NCBI GenBank assembly: GCA_001915575.1
Contig: MNQT01000023.1
Coordinates: 62,001 to 126,000, forward strand
Length of the DNA stretch: 64,000 nucleotides
Direction of reading: 5' to 3'
From: Bacteroides sp. CAG:1060_57_27
GTDB taxonomy: Bacteria; Bacteroidota; Bacteroidia; Bacteroidales; UBA932
A program made the position numbers and the translations under genes. Under the pieces are notes generated by a model that was not told the origin of the DNA, did not search any database, and saw nothing but the letters and a program-made list of their open reading frames with translations. Below, piece by piece: positions 27,127 to 36,290 of this stretch (the stretch's first letter is position 1; each line of letters starts with the position of its first letter).

Positions 27127-28431
27127 ATGAACAAGACGCTGCATTTCGTCTCGCCCGATGAGGCCGTGAGCCACATCCCCTCTCATTGCCATGTACATCT
27201 GAGCAGCGTCGCCAGCGTGCCGCACTGCCTCGTGCAGGCGCTATGCCGCAGGGCCGACGCGGGAGACGTCACAGACCTGCATTTCCACCACTTCCATACG
27301 GAAGGCCCGGCCCCGTACAGCGATCCGGCATACGAGGGCATCTTCTTCGAACAGGGGTTCTTCGTGGGTCCGAACGTGCGGAAGAACGTCAACTCAGGCT
27401 ATGCGGACTACCTGCCCGTGCATCTGGGCGAGAGCCAGAAGCTCTACCGCAGCGGATGCATCAGGCTGGGAGCCGCCCTCGTGAATGTCTCCCTGCCCGA
27501 CGAGAACGGAATGGTCAGCCTCGGCACCTCGGTAGACTGCTCCGTCGCAGCCGTCGAATGTGCCGACATGGCCATAGCGGTAGTGAACCCCAACGTGCCG
27601 TACGCCTACGGCGACCTTGTCAGCATAGACAGCTTCGACTACCTGGTGAGCGACGACGCGCCGCTCGTGACAGCGGCATTCGCCGAGCCTTCCCCTACGG
27701 AAATCCTCATAGGCAGGAACTGCGCCGCCCTGGTGGAGGACGGAGACTGCCTGCAGATGGGCATCGGAGCACTTCCCAACGCCCTCGCCGCCCAGCTCTC
27801 AGGTCACAGACACCTCGGGCTGCACACCGAGATGTTCGCCGACGGGCTGCTCAGGCTGATAAAGGCGGGAGTCATAGACGGCTCGCGCAAGAAGACCGAC
27901 ACCGGCAAGGTGGTGGCCTCGTTCCTGCTCGGCTCCCAGGAAGTATATTCGTTCATAGACAGGAACCCCTCCGTGCTGATGAAGGACATAAAATACACCA
28001 ACGACCCCTGGACGATATCCCGCAATCCCAACATGAAGGCAATCAACTCCGCGACCGAGGTCGACCTCACGGGGCAGATAAGCGCCGATTCTATCGGCTC
28101 GCGCATATTCAGCGGCACGGGCGGCCAGCTCGACTTCGTAAGGGGTGCGTGCATGTCCGAGGGAGGCAAGAGCATCACGGCGTTCGCCTCCCGCACAAGC
28201 AAGGGACAGAACAAGATAGTGGCCACGTTGAAACCCGGGGCGGGAGTCGTCACCCCGAGGGCGGACGCGCACTGGATAGTGACCGAATACGGAGCCGTAG
28301 ACCTCTACGGCAGGAGCCTGCAGGAGAGGGCGAAGCTGCTTATAGGCATAGCCCACCCCGATGACAGGGAGGCCCTGGACCGCGAAGCGTTCGCCAGGTT
28401 CGGGCCCCACTACCACAACTTCTCGATATAG
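27127..28431 (+). CDS. Acetyl-CoA hydrolase/transferase family CoA-transferase
   Basis: A 434-residue class I CoA-transferase of the acetyl-CoA hydrolase/4-hydroxybutyrate CoA-transferase group. It would move CoA between acetyl-CoA and another carboxylate in anaerobic acid metabolism. The GIGALPNALAAQL glycine-rich segment is followed by HLGLHTEMFADG, whose Glu is the expected catalytic residue that forms the glutamyl-CoA thioester. The C-terminal half has the family GGQLDFVRGACMSEGGKSI stretch. The window also encodes PduL and AckA, so it could feed acetate or butyrate-type fermentation. The exact acceptor cannot be told from the sequence. Confidence 0.88.
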   Translation: MNKTLHFVSPDEAVSHIPSHCHVHLSSVASVPHCLVQALCRRADAGDVTDLHFHHFHTEGPAPYSDPAYEGIFFEQGFFVGPNVRKNVNSGYADYLPVHLGESQKLYRSGCIRLGAALVNVSLPDENGMVSLGTSVDCSVAAVECADMAIAVVNPNVPYAYGDLVSIDSFDYLVSDDAPLVTAAFAEPSPTEILIGRNCAALVEDGDCLQMGIGALPNALAAQLSGHRHLGLHTEMFADGLLRLIKAGVIDGSRKKTDTGKVVASFLLGSQEVYSFIDRNPSVLMKDIKYTNDPWTISRNPNMKAINSATEVDLTGQISADSIGSRIFSGTGGQLDFVRGACMSEGGKSITAFASRTSKGQNKIVATLKPGAGVVTPRADAHWIVTEYGAVDLYGRSLQERAKLLIGIAHPDDREALDREAFARFGPHYHNFSI

Positions 28432-28433
28432 AG

Positions 28434-29015
28434 CTACAGCAGCCCCTCGCGACGGGCGAAGTCGATGATCAGGTCGGCCGTCCCCTCCAGCCCGAGAATG
28501 GACGAGTCGACGCAGAGATCGTAGTTGGAAGCCACGCCCCAGTTGCCGAAGGTAAAGAAGTTATACCAGTATTCGCGGGTCTTGTCCTTCTTGACTATCA
28601 GCTTCTCCGCCTCTTCGGACGAGAGCCTGGAGCGTTCCGCCACAAGGGCCTTCCTCCATTCCAGAGGCGCGCTCACGAACACGTCCAGGCACCTCAGGTC
28701 GCGCAGCACATAGTCCGCCGCCCTGCCCACGAACACGGCGCTGCCGTTCTCGGCGATCGAGCGTATGGTGTCGCTCTGTATCTTGAACAATCCCTCGTCG
28801 TTTATCGCATTCTGCGAATATCCGAAAGTGAAGAAGCGCTTGCGTTCGTCGTTGTGCCTGAAAAACTCCGGATGCACCCCGCTGCTCTCGGCGGCCTTGA
28901 GCAGGAGCTCGTTGTCATAGACCTCGATACCGAGCTTGCGTCCTATGAGACTCGCCACCGTCCTGCCGCCGCTTCCGAACTGGCGTCCTATGTTGATTAT
29001 CACCCTGTTTTCCAT
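28434..29015 (-). CDS. Cytidylate kinase-like family protein
   Basis: A 193-residue P-loop kinase of the cytidylate kinase-like family (Pfam Cytidylate_kin2). The nucleotide-binding loop is GRQFGSGGRT near the N terminus, and the sequence continues with the family pattern GRKLGIEVYDNELLLKAA. A later VFVGRAADYVL segment is also typical. These proteins are distinct from canonical Cmk, and their substrate is not established. I chose the ATG at 29015, which avoids overlap with the MATE gene and fits family N termini (MENRVIINIGRQF); a start at 29042 is possible. It is the last gene of the run with MATE and FKBP. Confidence 0.8.
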   Translation of the reverse strand: MENRVIINIGRQFGSGGRTVASLIGRKLGIEVYDNELLLKAAESSGVHPEFFRHNDERKRFFTFGYSQNAINDEGLFKIQSDTIRSIAENGSAVFVGRAADYVLRDLRCLDVFVSAPLEWRKALVAERSRLSSEEAEKLIVKKDKTREYWYNFFTFGNWGVASNYDLCVDSSILGLEGTADLIIDFARREGLL

Positions 29016-29028
29016 ATTGACTGTCTTT

Positions 29029-30432
29029 TTACTTGATTGCACTGCCGAGTATCGACGCGTCCTCGCCGTCCTTGAGCCTGTCGAACTTGCGCATAAGGCG
29101 CACTATGAATATCGCGGCCATGGCAAGGCTTATCACGTCGGCTATGGGGAAGCTTATCCACACGCCCTTGGCCTCGAACCATATCGGCAGCAGATACAGG
29201 AAGGGCAGCAGGCATATCAGCTGGCGCGAAAGCGAGAGCACGATTGCCGTCTTGACCATTCCGAGACACTGGAAAAGGTTGCCGGCGACGATGTTGAATC
29301 CGACGAAAGCCACTGCCAGGTTCATTATCCTGAGGCCTTTAGCCGCCATGTCTATCATCCCGGCGTCGTTGGTGAACAGTCCTACCGCCACCCTAGGTAT
29401 CAGCATCGAGACGAGGAAGCACAGCGTCGTCACCAGCATCTCCCACTTGGCCGTCAGGATGAACACTTCCTTGACCCTGTGATACTGACGGGCGCCGTAG
29501 TTATATCCGGCAATGGGCTGGAGTCCCTGGTTGAAGCCGAAACATATCATGATGAAGAATGTCGTCACGCGGTTGACTATTCCGTATGCGCCGATAGCCA
29601 TATCGCTGCCGTACTTGCCGAGCTGCTGGTTGATCATCATGGCCACGACAGAAGATGCGGCGTTCATCAGGAACGGGCCGAGGCCTATCGCGAAGCACTG
29701 GCCCGCGATCCTGCGGTCTATCTGAAGGACGGGCCTGGTGAAATGCAGCAGCCTCGACTTGTCCGAGAAGAACCTGAAGGTATAGAGCAGGGCCGCAAGC
29801 TGGCATGCCACGGTCGCGATAGCCGCACCCCTGATGCCCATATCGAAGCCGAAAATCAGTATCGGGTCGAGTATTGCGTTGGATATCACCGTGAACAGCG
29901 TAAGCCCCATCGCGGTCTTGGGGTGCCCCGAAGAGCGGATGAGGTTGTTGAAGCCGAAGTACAGGTGGGTCACCACGTTACCCAAGAGGATTATGGACAT
30001 ATACTCCCTCGCGTAGAATATGGTCCTGTCGCTGGCCCCGAAGAAATAGAGTATGGGGTCGAGGAAGGACAGCGTGACTATCGAGAAGAGGATACCGATC
30101 AGCAGGTTCAGGGCGAAGACGTTCGAGAGCACTTTCTTGGCCGAATCGTAGTTCTTCTGCCCGAGGAGTACTGATATCAGGGTCATTCCTCCCACGCCGA
30201 CGAGGGTTCCCATCGCCGCAGCAAGGTTCATCAGGGGGAAAGTCACCGCAAGCCCGCTTATCGCGTCCGCGCCGACTCCGGGAATATGGCCGATATAGAT
30301 GCTGTCGACCATATTGTAAAGGGATGCCGCAGTCTGGGCGATAATGCCCGGAACCGCATACATCTTCAACAGTTTGCCGATTCTCTCGGTGCCGAGCTCC
30401 GTAGGAGCCGCACCGGCTGAAGTTGATGCCAT
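29029..30432 (-). CDS. MATE family efflux transporter
   Basis: A 467-residue inner-membrane transporter of the multi-antimicrobial extrusion family, with about 12 hydrophobic helices in two repeats. The first repeat starts with GTERIGKLLKMYAVPGIIAQTAASLYNMVDSIYIG, and the second restates it near residues 240-275 with FAIGLGPFLMNAASSVVAMMINQQLGKYG. Such proteins export cationic drugs or metabolites using a Na+ or H+ gradient. The substrate is unknown. It lies between the FKBP lipoprotein gene and the cytidylate kinase-like gene on the same strand. Confidence 0.92.
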   Translation of the reverse strand: MASTSAGAAPTELGTERIGKLLKMYAVPGIIAQTAASLYNMVDSIYIGHIPGVGADAISGLAVTFPLMNLAAAMGTLVGVGGMTLISVLLGQKNYDSAKKVLSNVFALNLLIGILFSIVTLSFLDPILYFFGASDRTIFYAREYMSIILLGNVVTHLYFGFNNLIRSSGHPKTAMGLTLFTVISNAILDPILIFGFDMGIRGAAIATVACQLAALLYTFRFFSDKSRLLHFTRPVLQIDRRIAGQCFAIGLGPFLMNAASSVVAMMINQQLGKYGSDMAIGAYGIVNRVTTFFIMICFGFNQGLQPIAGYNYGARQYHRVKEVFILTAKWEMLVTTLCFLVSMLIPRVAVGLFTNDAGMIDMAAKGLRIMNLAVAFVGFNIVAGNLFQCLGMVKTAIVLSLSRQLICLLPFLYLLPIWFEAKGVWISFPIADVISLAMAAIFIVRLMRKFDRLKDGEDASILGSAIK

Positions 30433-30464
30433 TCTACACTATTTTACTACTAACCAACATATAT

Positions 30465-30486
30465 GCAGCTCCGCGACGGAGACTGC
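30465..30486 (-). terminator. Hairpin between FKBP and MATE genes
   Basis: GCAG plus CTCCG (30465-30473) pairs with CGGAG plus CTGC (30477-30486, one bulged A) around a CGA loop. The stem is strong but lacks a U tract, so it may attenuate or process the transcript rather than end it. The rest of the 72-bp gap shows nothing clear. Confidence 0.4.
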
Positions 30487-30504
30487 GGTAAGGCCGGGAA
30501 GGGT

Positions 30505-31542
30505 TTATTCCTCCTCCTCGGCCGGCTTGTCGACGACCTCGATCTCGAACATGAGCGGCGAGAATCCCGGTATGGCGTTGCCGGAGCCGCTCGAACCGTA
30601 TCCGAGGACGGAGTAGAAGATTCCCACGCCCTTCTCGTGGCTCTTCATCCTGGAAATGGTATAGGAGAAACCGTCTATCAGCGTACTGCCCGACTCGCCC
30701 ATGGTAATCTCCGAGTAGCTTTCGGTATTCTTGTACGAGATGGACACGGGAGAATATGTCCTGGAATCGGAATACAGGCCGTAGCGCTTGGCCGTGTCGC
30801 GTATCGTGGTATCGAACACCTTGCCGTCGAGCAGGCGCCCGGTATAGTTGATATAGATCGTCGTATCGTCGGGGAAAGCCTCCGTCGAAGAGGGCTGGCC
30901 GGTCTGGCGGTAATAGCATCCGAACTTGACCGAATCCTTCTTGGAAATCCCGAAGTTGCGCTCGAGGAACGTGCCTATCGAGTCTATCTCCCATTCGACC
31001 ACGTCGTCGAAAGCATCCACGACCTCCACATCATATATCGCGTCCGTACCGGTCACGTTGTCGTAATATTCCTGGGCCGTGGCATACTCGGTATAGGAGA
31101 GCAGCCAGCCGGGAATGATCAGGGTCCTGCGGCCGCCGACTTTCATCTCCTTGAGGGACTCCTCTATGCCGGCATACACCGAACCGCCGCGCACCCATAC
31201 CGCGGGACCGTAATAATAGGTCTCGTCATAGTCGCCGATCTGCTGGGCGATGCTCTCGCGGTTGGTATAGACCACCGTCCCGTCGAGATTGCGGCGGGTG
31301 CAGTTGACCCTCACATAGGGATAGTCGTCGGGCGAGGCGAGCGAGGCGCCAGTGCCGGGAATGTCCTCCAGCACATAGGCACCGAGCGCGGTAGGCTCCA
31401 GCTCGGGATGGTTCACCTGCATCCAGGCGTCGAAATGGAGCTTCGCCGACTCGTTCACATGAGTCTGGACCTTCTTGGCACAGCCGCCGCACACCAGCGC
31501 GGCAATCGCGATAAATATCGTCAATCTTTTCATAATCTTCAA
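30505..31542 (-). CDS. FKBP-type peptidyl-prolyl isomerase lipoprotein
   Basis: A 345-residue lipoprotein (MKIMKRLTIFIAIAALVCGGC, lipidated Cys21) with two FKBP-like regions, about residues 70-155 and 215-335. The second is the better match, with TIYINYTGRLLDGKVFDTT, LIDGFSYTISRMKSHEKG, FYSVLGYGSSGSGNAIPGFSPLMFEIEVVD. FKBP enzymes speed proline isomerisation during protein folding, and GldI of gliding flavobacteria is a related lipoprotein. The first copy has diverged and may not be catalytic. The protein ends in an acidic tail (PAEEEE). It lies 3 bp after the DHH gene. Confidence 0.85.
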   Translation of the reverse strand: MKIMKRLTIFIAIAALVCGGCAKKVQTHVNESAKLHFDAWMQVNHPELEPTALGAYVLEDIPGTGASLASPDDYPYVRVNCTRRNLDGTVVYTNRESIAQQIGDYDETYYYGPAVWVRGGSVYAGIEESLKEMKVGGRRTLIIPGWLLSYTEYATAQEYYDNVTGTDAIYDVEVVDAFDDVVEWEIDSIGTFLERNFGISKKDSVKFGCYYRQTGQPSSTEAFPDDTTIYINYTGRLLDGKVFDTTIRDTAKRYGLYSDSRTYSPVSISYKNTESYSEITMGESGSTLIDGFSYTISRMKSHEKGVGIFYSVLGYGSSGSGNAIPGFSPLMFEIEVVDKPAEEEE

Positions 31543-31545
31543 AAA

Positions 31546-32619
31546 TCAGTCTTTTCCGCCGGGGTGTCCGCAGGACTCCGCTCCTTCGCGCAAAAACCGC
31601 GCCGACACCTTTTCGACATAAGCCCCCGCCGCTGCGGCCGAAACTATGTTGCCGGGAATGCCAAGTCTGCCGCCTGCAGCATTCTCATGTCCTCCGCCGT
31701 TGAAGTACCGGCGCGCGAAGCGGCTGGCCGAATATCCTTTCTTCGAGCGTATGGAAACCCTCATCACATCCCCGTCCTCCTTGAGGAAGATGCTGAAATT
31801 GACCCGTCCGATGCCCAGGGGCAGGTTCACGAACCCTTCCGTCTCGCCCTCCTCTATGGAGAAGCGCGCGAGCGTCGCGGCGTCGAACACCGCATAGGCG
31901 ACTCCGTCCTCCGTTATATGCAGCTTCTCCGAAAGGAAGCAGCCCATGGCACGCAGCCTGTTCTCGCGGTAGCTGTTATATAAGGAGTCCAGCAGGCCGT
32001 CCCTGTCGACTCCGGCATCGAGCAGGTCCGAAGCCATCTTCAGCGTCGACGGGAAGACCGAATTCGCGAAGTTGTTGGTATCGGTGGTCATTCCCGCCAT
32101 GAGGCAGTACGCGCAGCGCGCCGGAAGGTCGGCGGCCCCGCGGACTCCGGGCATCTGCATCAGTATGCCGTAGAGCAGCTCGCAGGTCGAAGAGACTTCC
32201 ACGCTGCTGAACGCCAGGCCGTAGTCTCCGAGCGAAGGGTTCTGGTGGTGGTCGACGAGCACCTTGCGGCACTGCGCCTCCCGCAGATACGGTTCTAGCT
32301 CATCGGTACGGCTGAAATCGCCGTGGTCCAGGCTTACCAGAAGGTCGCTGCCCGCAAGCCATTCAATGGCGGCCGGCATGTCCGCAGAGGCGTCCAGCAC
32401 CTCCGTAGCGTCCACGAGGAAAGCCAGGGTCCCCGGACAAGGATCGGGAACGAGGATGCGCACCTGCGTCCCGAAGCTGCGCCGGAGATATTCCGCAAGC
32501 GCCGAAGCGCTACCTATGGCGTCTCCGTCCGGGCGGGCGTGCACCGCAAGGCTAACACGGCGCGCCCCGGAAAACCACGAGTACAGGGTGGAACAGGAAT
32601 TTTTCGCAAATCTCGCCAT
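31546..32619 (-). CDS. DHH-family phosphoesterase (NrnA-like)
   Basis: A 357-residue DHH/DHHA1 protein of the NrnA type, which degrades short oligoribonucleotides and in some cases pAp or cyclic dinucleotide products. The metal-site motifs are AVHARPDGDAIGSA (motif I), VSLDHGDFSRT (motif II), VLVDHHQNPS (the DHH motif) and TTDTNNFAN (motif IV). The DHHA1 substrate-binding part ends with FNGGGHENAAGGRLG. I chose the ATG at 32619; a GTG two codons upstream is less likely because the TAAATTTG promoter box at 32636-32643 leaves little room. The substrate is inferred from the family. Confidence 0.9.
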   Translation of the reverse strand: MARFAKNSCSTLYSWFSGARRVSLAVHARPDGDAIGSASALAEYLRRSFGTQVRILVPDPCPGTLAFLVDATEVLDASADMPAAIEWLAGSDLLVSLDHGDFSRTDELEPYLREAQCRKVLVDHHQNPSLGDYGLAFSSVEVSSTCELLYGILMQMPGVRGAADLPARCAYCLMAGMTTDTNNFANSVFPSTLKMASDLLDAGVDRDGLLDSLYNSYRENRLRAMGCFLSEKLHITEDGVAYAVFDAATLARFSIEEGETEGFVNLPLGIGRVNFSIFLKEDGDVMRVSIRSKKGYSASRFARRYFNGGGHENAAGGRLGIPGNIVSAAAAGAYVEKVSARFLREGAESCGHPGGKD

Positions 32620-32635
32620 ACTCACAATTCGAGTG

Positions 32636-32643
32636 CAAATTTA
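32636..32643 (-). promoter_or_regulatory. Promoter -7 box of the DHH operon
   Basis: TAAATTTG on the minus strand matches TAnnTTTG, 16 bp before the ATG at 32619. Confidence 0.55.
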
Positions 32644-32675
32644 ATAAGAATATTGCAAATGATAAATCGATTTCG

Positions 32676-32683
32676 TAACTTTG
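32676..32683 (+). promoter_or_regulatory. Promoter -7 box of the rsmD cluster
   Basis: TAACTTTG on the plus strand matches TAnnTTTG, 49 bp before the ATG at 32733. Confidence 0.6.
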
Positions 32684-32732
32684 TACGACTTTGAATATTC
32701 ATCGGAATATTAATAAAATAACATAAAACAAA

Positions 32733-33422
32733 ATGAAAAAGCCAGTAAAGATCGTCATCGAAGTGGTGCTTTTCGTAATCATCGTAGGCCTGGTCTACGC
32801 AATCTACAGCAGCATCATGGAGCCTGTGAACTTCGAGAAGCAGAGGACTTACCGCGAGAGCGTAGCTATCCAGAGACTCAAGGACATACGTACCCTCCAG
32901 GTAGCATTCATGGCGGAGAAGGGACACTATGCCGCCACCGTAGACTCTCTCAAGTCCTTCTACAATAACGAAGACATGGTCGTAACCCTCAGTATAGGCT
33001 CGCCCGATGACTCGGCGGCCGTAGCCCACACCGAAGAGCTCAGGAAGGCCAACCGCAGGATAACCAACGAGCAGCTTTACGAGAGGTATCTCGCAGGCGA
33101 CAGGAACCTGGTGTTCTCGATCGACAACAAGATTCCCGTACGCGACACCCTGTTCAAGGGCCGCACCGACTTCAGCATCGACTCGCTCAAGTACATTCCC
33201 TTCTCAGGAGACACCCTGATCATCGCATCCACGGTGAAGACCGTATCCGGAGTTCCCGTGCCTCTGTTCGAGGCCAAGATGCCCTACAAGTCACTGCTCA
33301 AGGGTCTCGACAACCAGCTCAGGATCAACCTCGACGACGAGCGCAGGACCCAGAACAGATACGAAGGCCTGCAGGTAGGCTCAATCAACGCGCCTAACAA
33401 CAACGCAGGTAACTGGGAGTAG
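32733..33422 (+). CDS. Single-pass membrane protein of unknown function
   Basis: A 229-residue protein with one N-terminal TM helix (about residues 7-27) and a soluble C-terminal part with many Lys, Arg, Asp and Glu. The segment after the helix (RESVAIQRLKDIRTLQVAFMAEKGHYAATVDSL) is alpha-helical and resembles the N-terminal helix of pilin-like or pseudopilin-like proteins, though I do not see a prepilin cleavage site. Similar proteins occur in Bacteroidota next to DUF3822 and rsmD. It is the first gene of a three-gene cluster. No function is assigned. Confidence 0.72.
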   Translation: MKKPVKIVIEVVLFVIIVGLVYAIYSSIMEPVNFEKQRTYRESVAIQRLKDIRTLQVAFMAEKGHYAATVDSLKSFYNNEDMVVTLSIGSPDDSAAVAHTEELRKANRRITNEQLYERYLAGDRNLVFSIDNKIPVRDTLFKGRTDFSIDSLKYIPFSGDTLIIASTVKTVSGVPVPLFEAKMPYKSLLKGLDNQLRINLDDERRTQNRYEGLQVGSINAPNNNAGNWE

Positions 33423-33424
33423 CA

Positions 33425-33880
33425 GTGTTCACGCTGGTTCCCTCCAACTTCTTCGATCCCGCCCGCGAGCTTGACGCCCTGAAGGAAGCGGGAGAAGTCA
33501 TAGAAGGCAGCGGAACCGGACATATGGACATTCCGCAATACGACGCCGTCCTTGTCTACACGAAAGACGAGGACGGTGTCGCTTCCTTTACGACGGTAGC
33601 AGAAATGCTGCAAAGGCTGCCCGACTGCCCGGAATACAACAAGATACTCTGCAGACGCAGCGCCGGAAGGATCTACCTCGCGCTTGCGCAGGGCAAGCAG
33701 CTGCTGCTCGTCAACGCGTTCGACGCAGCCGACTTCACCACGGCCGAATACTTCATATTCCTCGCCGTAAAATCGCTCCAGATCAATCCGGAGGTATCGA
33801 CCATAAGCTGGAGCGGCGAGTTGAGCCGCACGGAAGAGATGTCGCTGTACAGATACTTCAAGTCAGTAGCCCGCGTATGA
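33425..33880 (+). CDS. Short DUF3822-like protein
   Basis: A 151-residue protein that resembles the DUF3822 family of Bacteroidota but is shorter than the usual roughly 250-270 residues. The C-terminal half has family-like features (LLLVNAFDAADFTTAEYFIFLAVKSLQINPE and MSLYRYFKS). The start appears to be a GTG at 33425, only 2 bp after the previous gene. The gene overlaps rsmD by ATGA. The conserved position next to rsmD supports the assignment. The family has an actin-like ATPase fold in structural predictions as I recall, but whether this shortened copy keeps a nucleotide site is unclear. Confidence 0.6.
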   Translation: MFTLVPSNFFDPARELDALKEAGEVIEGSGTGHMDIPQYDAVLVYTKDEDGVASFTTVAEMLQRLPDCPEYNKILCRRSAGRIYLALAQGKQLLLVNAFDAADFTTAEYFIFLAVKSLQINPEVSTISWSGELSRTEEMSLYRYFKSVARV

Positions 33881-34416
33881 GGATCATAGGCGGAAAGCTC
33901 AAAGGTCGCACGATACTGCCGCCCCAGGGATACGGGGCCAGGCCGACCACGGACTTCGCCAAGGAAGCCCTGTTCAACATCCTCGACAACGAATACGAAC
34001 TCGAGGGGCTGAAAGTGCTCGACCTGTTCGGAGGTACAGGCTCGATAAGCTATGAGTTCGCCTCGAGGGGAGCCGGGCGGGTCTACTGCGTCGAGATGAA
34101 CCGCGAGCATGCCTCGTTCATCCGCAAAGAGGCGGAAAGGCTCGGACTCCGCAACATCACGGCCGTACATTCGAACGTATTCGACTTCCTGCCTATATGC
34201 CGGGAGAAGTTCGATATAATATTTGCAGACCCCCCATACGCGCTGGAAGGTCTGCAGACTATTCCCGACAAGGTCCTTTCACTCGACATACTCCACCCGG
34301 AACGCTACCTGATACTGGAGCACGGTGCGGAGAACTCTTTCAAGGACCACCCCTGCTTCGTCAAGGAAAAGACCTACGGCAGGGTGCATTTCAGTTTTTT
34401 CGAGCGGCAGCGCTAA
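33877..34416 (+). CDS. rsmD: 16S rRNA (guanine-966-N2)-methyltransferase RsmD
   Basis: RsmD methylates N2 of G966 in 16S rRNA within the assembled 30S subunit, using S-adenosylmethionine. The 179-residue protein starts with the family signature MRIIGGKLKGR and RPTTDFAKEALFNIL. The SAM-binding motif I is VLDLFGGTGSISYE, and the catalytic motif IV is FADPPYAL. It overlaps the DUF3822-like gene by ATGA, so the two are translationally coupled. It converges with pduL, 18 bp away. Confidence 0.94.
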   Translation: MRIIGGKLKGRTILPPQGYGARPTTDFAKEALFNILDNEYELEGLKVLDLFGGTGSISYEFASRGAGRVYCVEMNREHASFIRKEAERLGLRNITAVHSNVFDFLPICREKFDIIFADPPYALEGLQTIPDKVLSLDILHPERYLILEHGAENSFKDHPCFVKEKTYGRVHFSFFERQR

Positions 34417-34434
34417 CTCCCGCCGCCACAACAC

Positions 34435-35007
34435 TTACCGGACGATATGTCCGCTGATCTCGCCGCTGCATGCGGCGGCGTTGGCCTCGTCGGTATCGAT
34501 GTGCATAGCCAGCGCGGCCTTGTCGGAGACGCGGATGACCGTATCGCCGAAGACAAGCTTCCTGCCCGTCTCCTGCTCCACCTCTACCGAAACTATCTGG
34601 CCGTTGACGACACCGAAGCGCTCGGCGTCGGAGGGGGTCATGTGGACATGCCTGCGGGCGATGATGACTCCCTCCTTAAGTTCGACTTCTCCGCAGGGAC
34701 CGACTATCCTGCAGGGAGCCGATCCCGCCACGTCGCCGCTCTCCCTTACCGGGGCGACGATGCCGACGGCACGGGCATCGGTGAAGGACAGTTCGACCTG
34801 GTTCTCGGGACGCACCGGGCCGAGAATCGAACATTTGAGGCTGGACTTGGGGCCTACCACCTCGACCTTCTGGTTCGAAGCATACTGGCCGGGCTGAGAG
34901 AGAGGTTTCTTGACCTCGAGCTCGAAACCCTTGCCGAACAGGATATCCAGCGTCTCGCGTGTAACATGCACGTGGCGCGCCGAAGTCTCGATTATAAAAT
35001 TATCCAT
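34435..35007 (-). CDS. pduL: Phosphate propanoyltransferase PduL
   Basis: PduL converts acyl-CoA and phosphate to acyl-phosphate and CoA. It is a phosphotransacylase unrelated to Pta. The 190-residue protein is built of two related beta-barrel halves, each with zinc-binding His clusters: SARHVHVTRETLD near the N terminus and IIARRHVHMTPSDAERFG in the second half. There is no N-terminal microcompartment-targeting peptide, so the enzyme is probably cytosolic. It lies 12 bp after ackA and would supply acetyl-phosphate or propionyl-phosphate for ATP formation. Confidence 0.94.
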   Translation of the reverse strand: MDNFIIETSARHVHVTRETLDILFGKGFELEVKKPLSQPGQYASNQKVEVVGPKSSLKCSILGPVRPENQVELSFTDARAVGIVAPVRESGDVAGSAPCRIVGPCGEVELKEGVIIARRHVHMTPSDAERFGVVNGQIVSVEVEQETGRKLVFGDTVIRVSDKAALAMHIDTDEANAAACSGEISGHIVR

Positions 35008-35019
35008 ATCTGACCTTTA

Positions 35020-36228
35020 TTATAGTTCTGAAACGATGTGCATCGTATCCCTGGCTATCACCAGCTCCTCGTTCGTGGGGATCATGGCCACCTTGACGGC
35101 CGAGTCGGGTGCGGAAATCATTATCTCCCCGGCGGCGTTGGCCTGGGCATGGTCGTCGAGCCTGATTCCGAGATAGGTGAGGCTGCCGCATATCTTGCGG
35201 AGCAGGTCGGGGTTGTTCTCTCCGATGCCGGCGGTGAAGACTATCAGGTCGACTCCGTTCATCTCAGCCACATACGCGCCGATGTTCTTGACCGTGTCGA
35301 GCCACAGTTTCTTGAGGACAGTCCTCGCCCTCTGGTCTCCCTCGGACGCGAGCTGCGTGAGGTCGCGCATGTCGGAGCTCTTGCCCGACAGGCCGATGAA
35401 GCCGCTCTTGTTGTTCAGCACCTCGGTCATCTGATCCGGAGTGAGGTTCTCCTTCTTCATGATGAAGGGCACGATGTTGGCGTCGATGTTGCCGCAGCGC
35501 GTACCCATTATCATTCCTTCGAGAGGGGTGAATCCCATCGAGGTGTCGATGCTCTTGCCGTCCTGGACTGCCGTTATCGAGCTTCCGTTGCCGAGGTGGC
35601 AGGTTATTATCTTCGAGTTGCCGAGATCGAGCCCTGCGAGAGCCGCTCCTCTCCTCGACACATACTGGTGCGAGGTTCCGTGGGCGCCGTAGCGGCGCAC
35701 GCGGTATTTCGTATAATACTCGTAGGGCAGGGCGTACATATATGCCTGCGGCTGCATGGTCTGATGGAACGCCGTATCGAAGGTGACGACCTGCGGCACG
35801 TCAGGAAGCACATGCGAGATCGCATGTATACCGAGCAGGTGGGCGGGATTGTGCAGGGGTGCGAAATCGCAGCAGATCTCTATCTTCTTCAGAACGTCGT
35901 CGTTAACGAGCGTACTTCCGGAGAAGAAGTCAGCACCCTGTACGATACGGTGCCCTACGGCCTCGATATCGTCGAAGCTTCCGAGTACTCCGTGCCCGGG
36001 ATCCACGAGGGCCTCCAACAGGAGCTTCATTCCGACCTTATGGTCGGCTATGGGCTGTTCCACACGATAAGGCTCCTTGCCTGTAGGCTTGTGCGTCAGT
36101 TTCCCTTCGGGAAGGCCTATCTTCTCCACTATGCCCTTGGCAAGAAGTTCATAGACATCATCGCTCTTCATATCGAGAAGCTGGTACTTGATCGAAGAGC
36201 TGCCGCAATTGATTACCAGGATTATCAT
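35020..36228 (-). CDS. ackA: Acetate kinase
   Basis: Acetate kinase transfers the phosphoryl group of acetyl-phosphate to ADP and yields ATP and acetate. The 402-residue protein begins with the ASKHA motif INCGSSSIKYQL, has the catalytic stretch RRYGAHGTSHQYVSRRG, GNGSSITAV and the C-terminal FTAGIGENNPDLL adenosine motif. Length and motifs match family members throughout. It forms an operon with pduL, so together they make the substrate-level phosphorylation end of acetyl-CoA or propionyl-CoA metabolism, a common fermentation step in Bacteroidales. Confidence 0.96.
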   Translation of the reverse strand: MIILVINCGSSSIKYQLLDMKSDDVYELLAKGIVEKIGLPEGKLTHKPTGKEPYRVEQPIADHKVGMKLLLEALVDPGHGVLGSFDDIEAVGHRIVQGADFFSGSTLVNDDVLKKIEICCDFAPLHNPAHLLGIHAISHVLPDVPQVVTFDTAFHQTMQPQAYMYALPYEYYTKYRVRRYGAHGTSHQYVSRRGAALAGLDLGNSKIITCHLGNGSSITAVQDGKSIDTSMGFTPLEGMIMGTRCGNIDANIVPFIMKKENLTPDQMTEVLNNKSGFIGLSGKSSDMRDLTQLASEGDQRARTVLKKLWLDTVKNIGAYVAEMNGVDLIVFTAGIGENNPDLLRKICGSLTYLGIRLDDHAQANAAGEIMISAPDSAVKVAMIPTNEELVIARDTMHIVSEL

Positions 36229-36290
36229 ATTAAACGATTACAATCACGCGAATTTACTAATAAATATGTAGATTCGGAAAAATTTCTACT

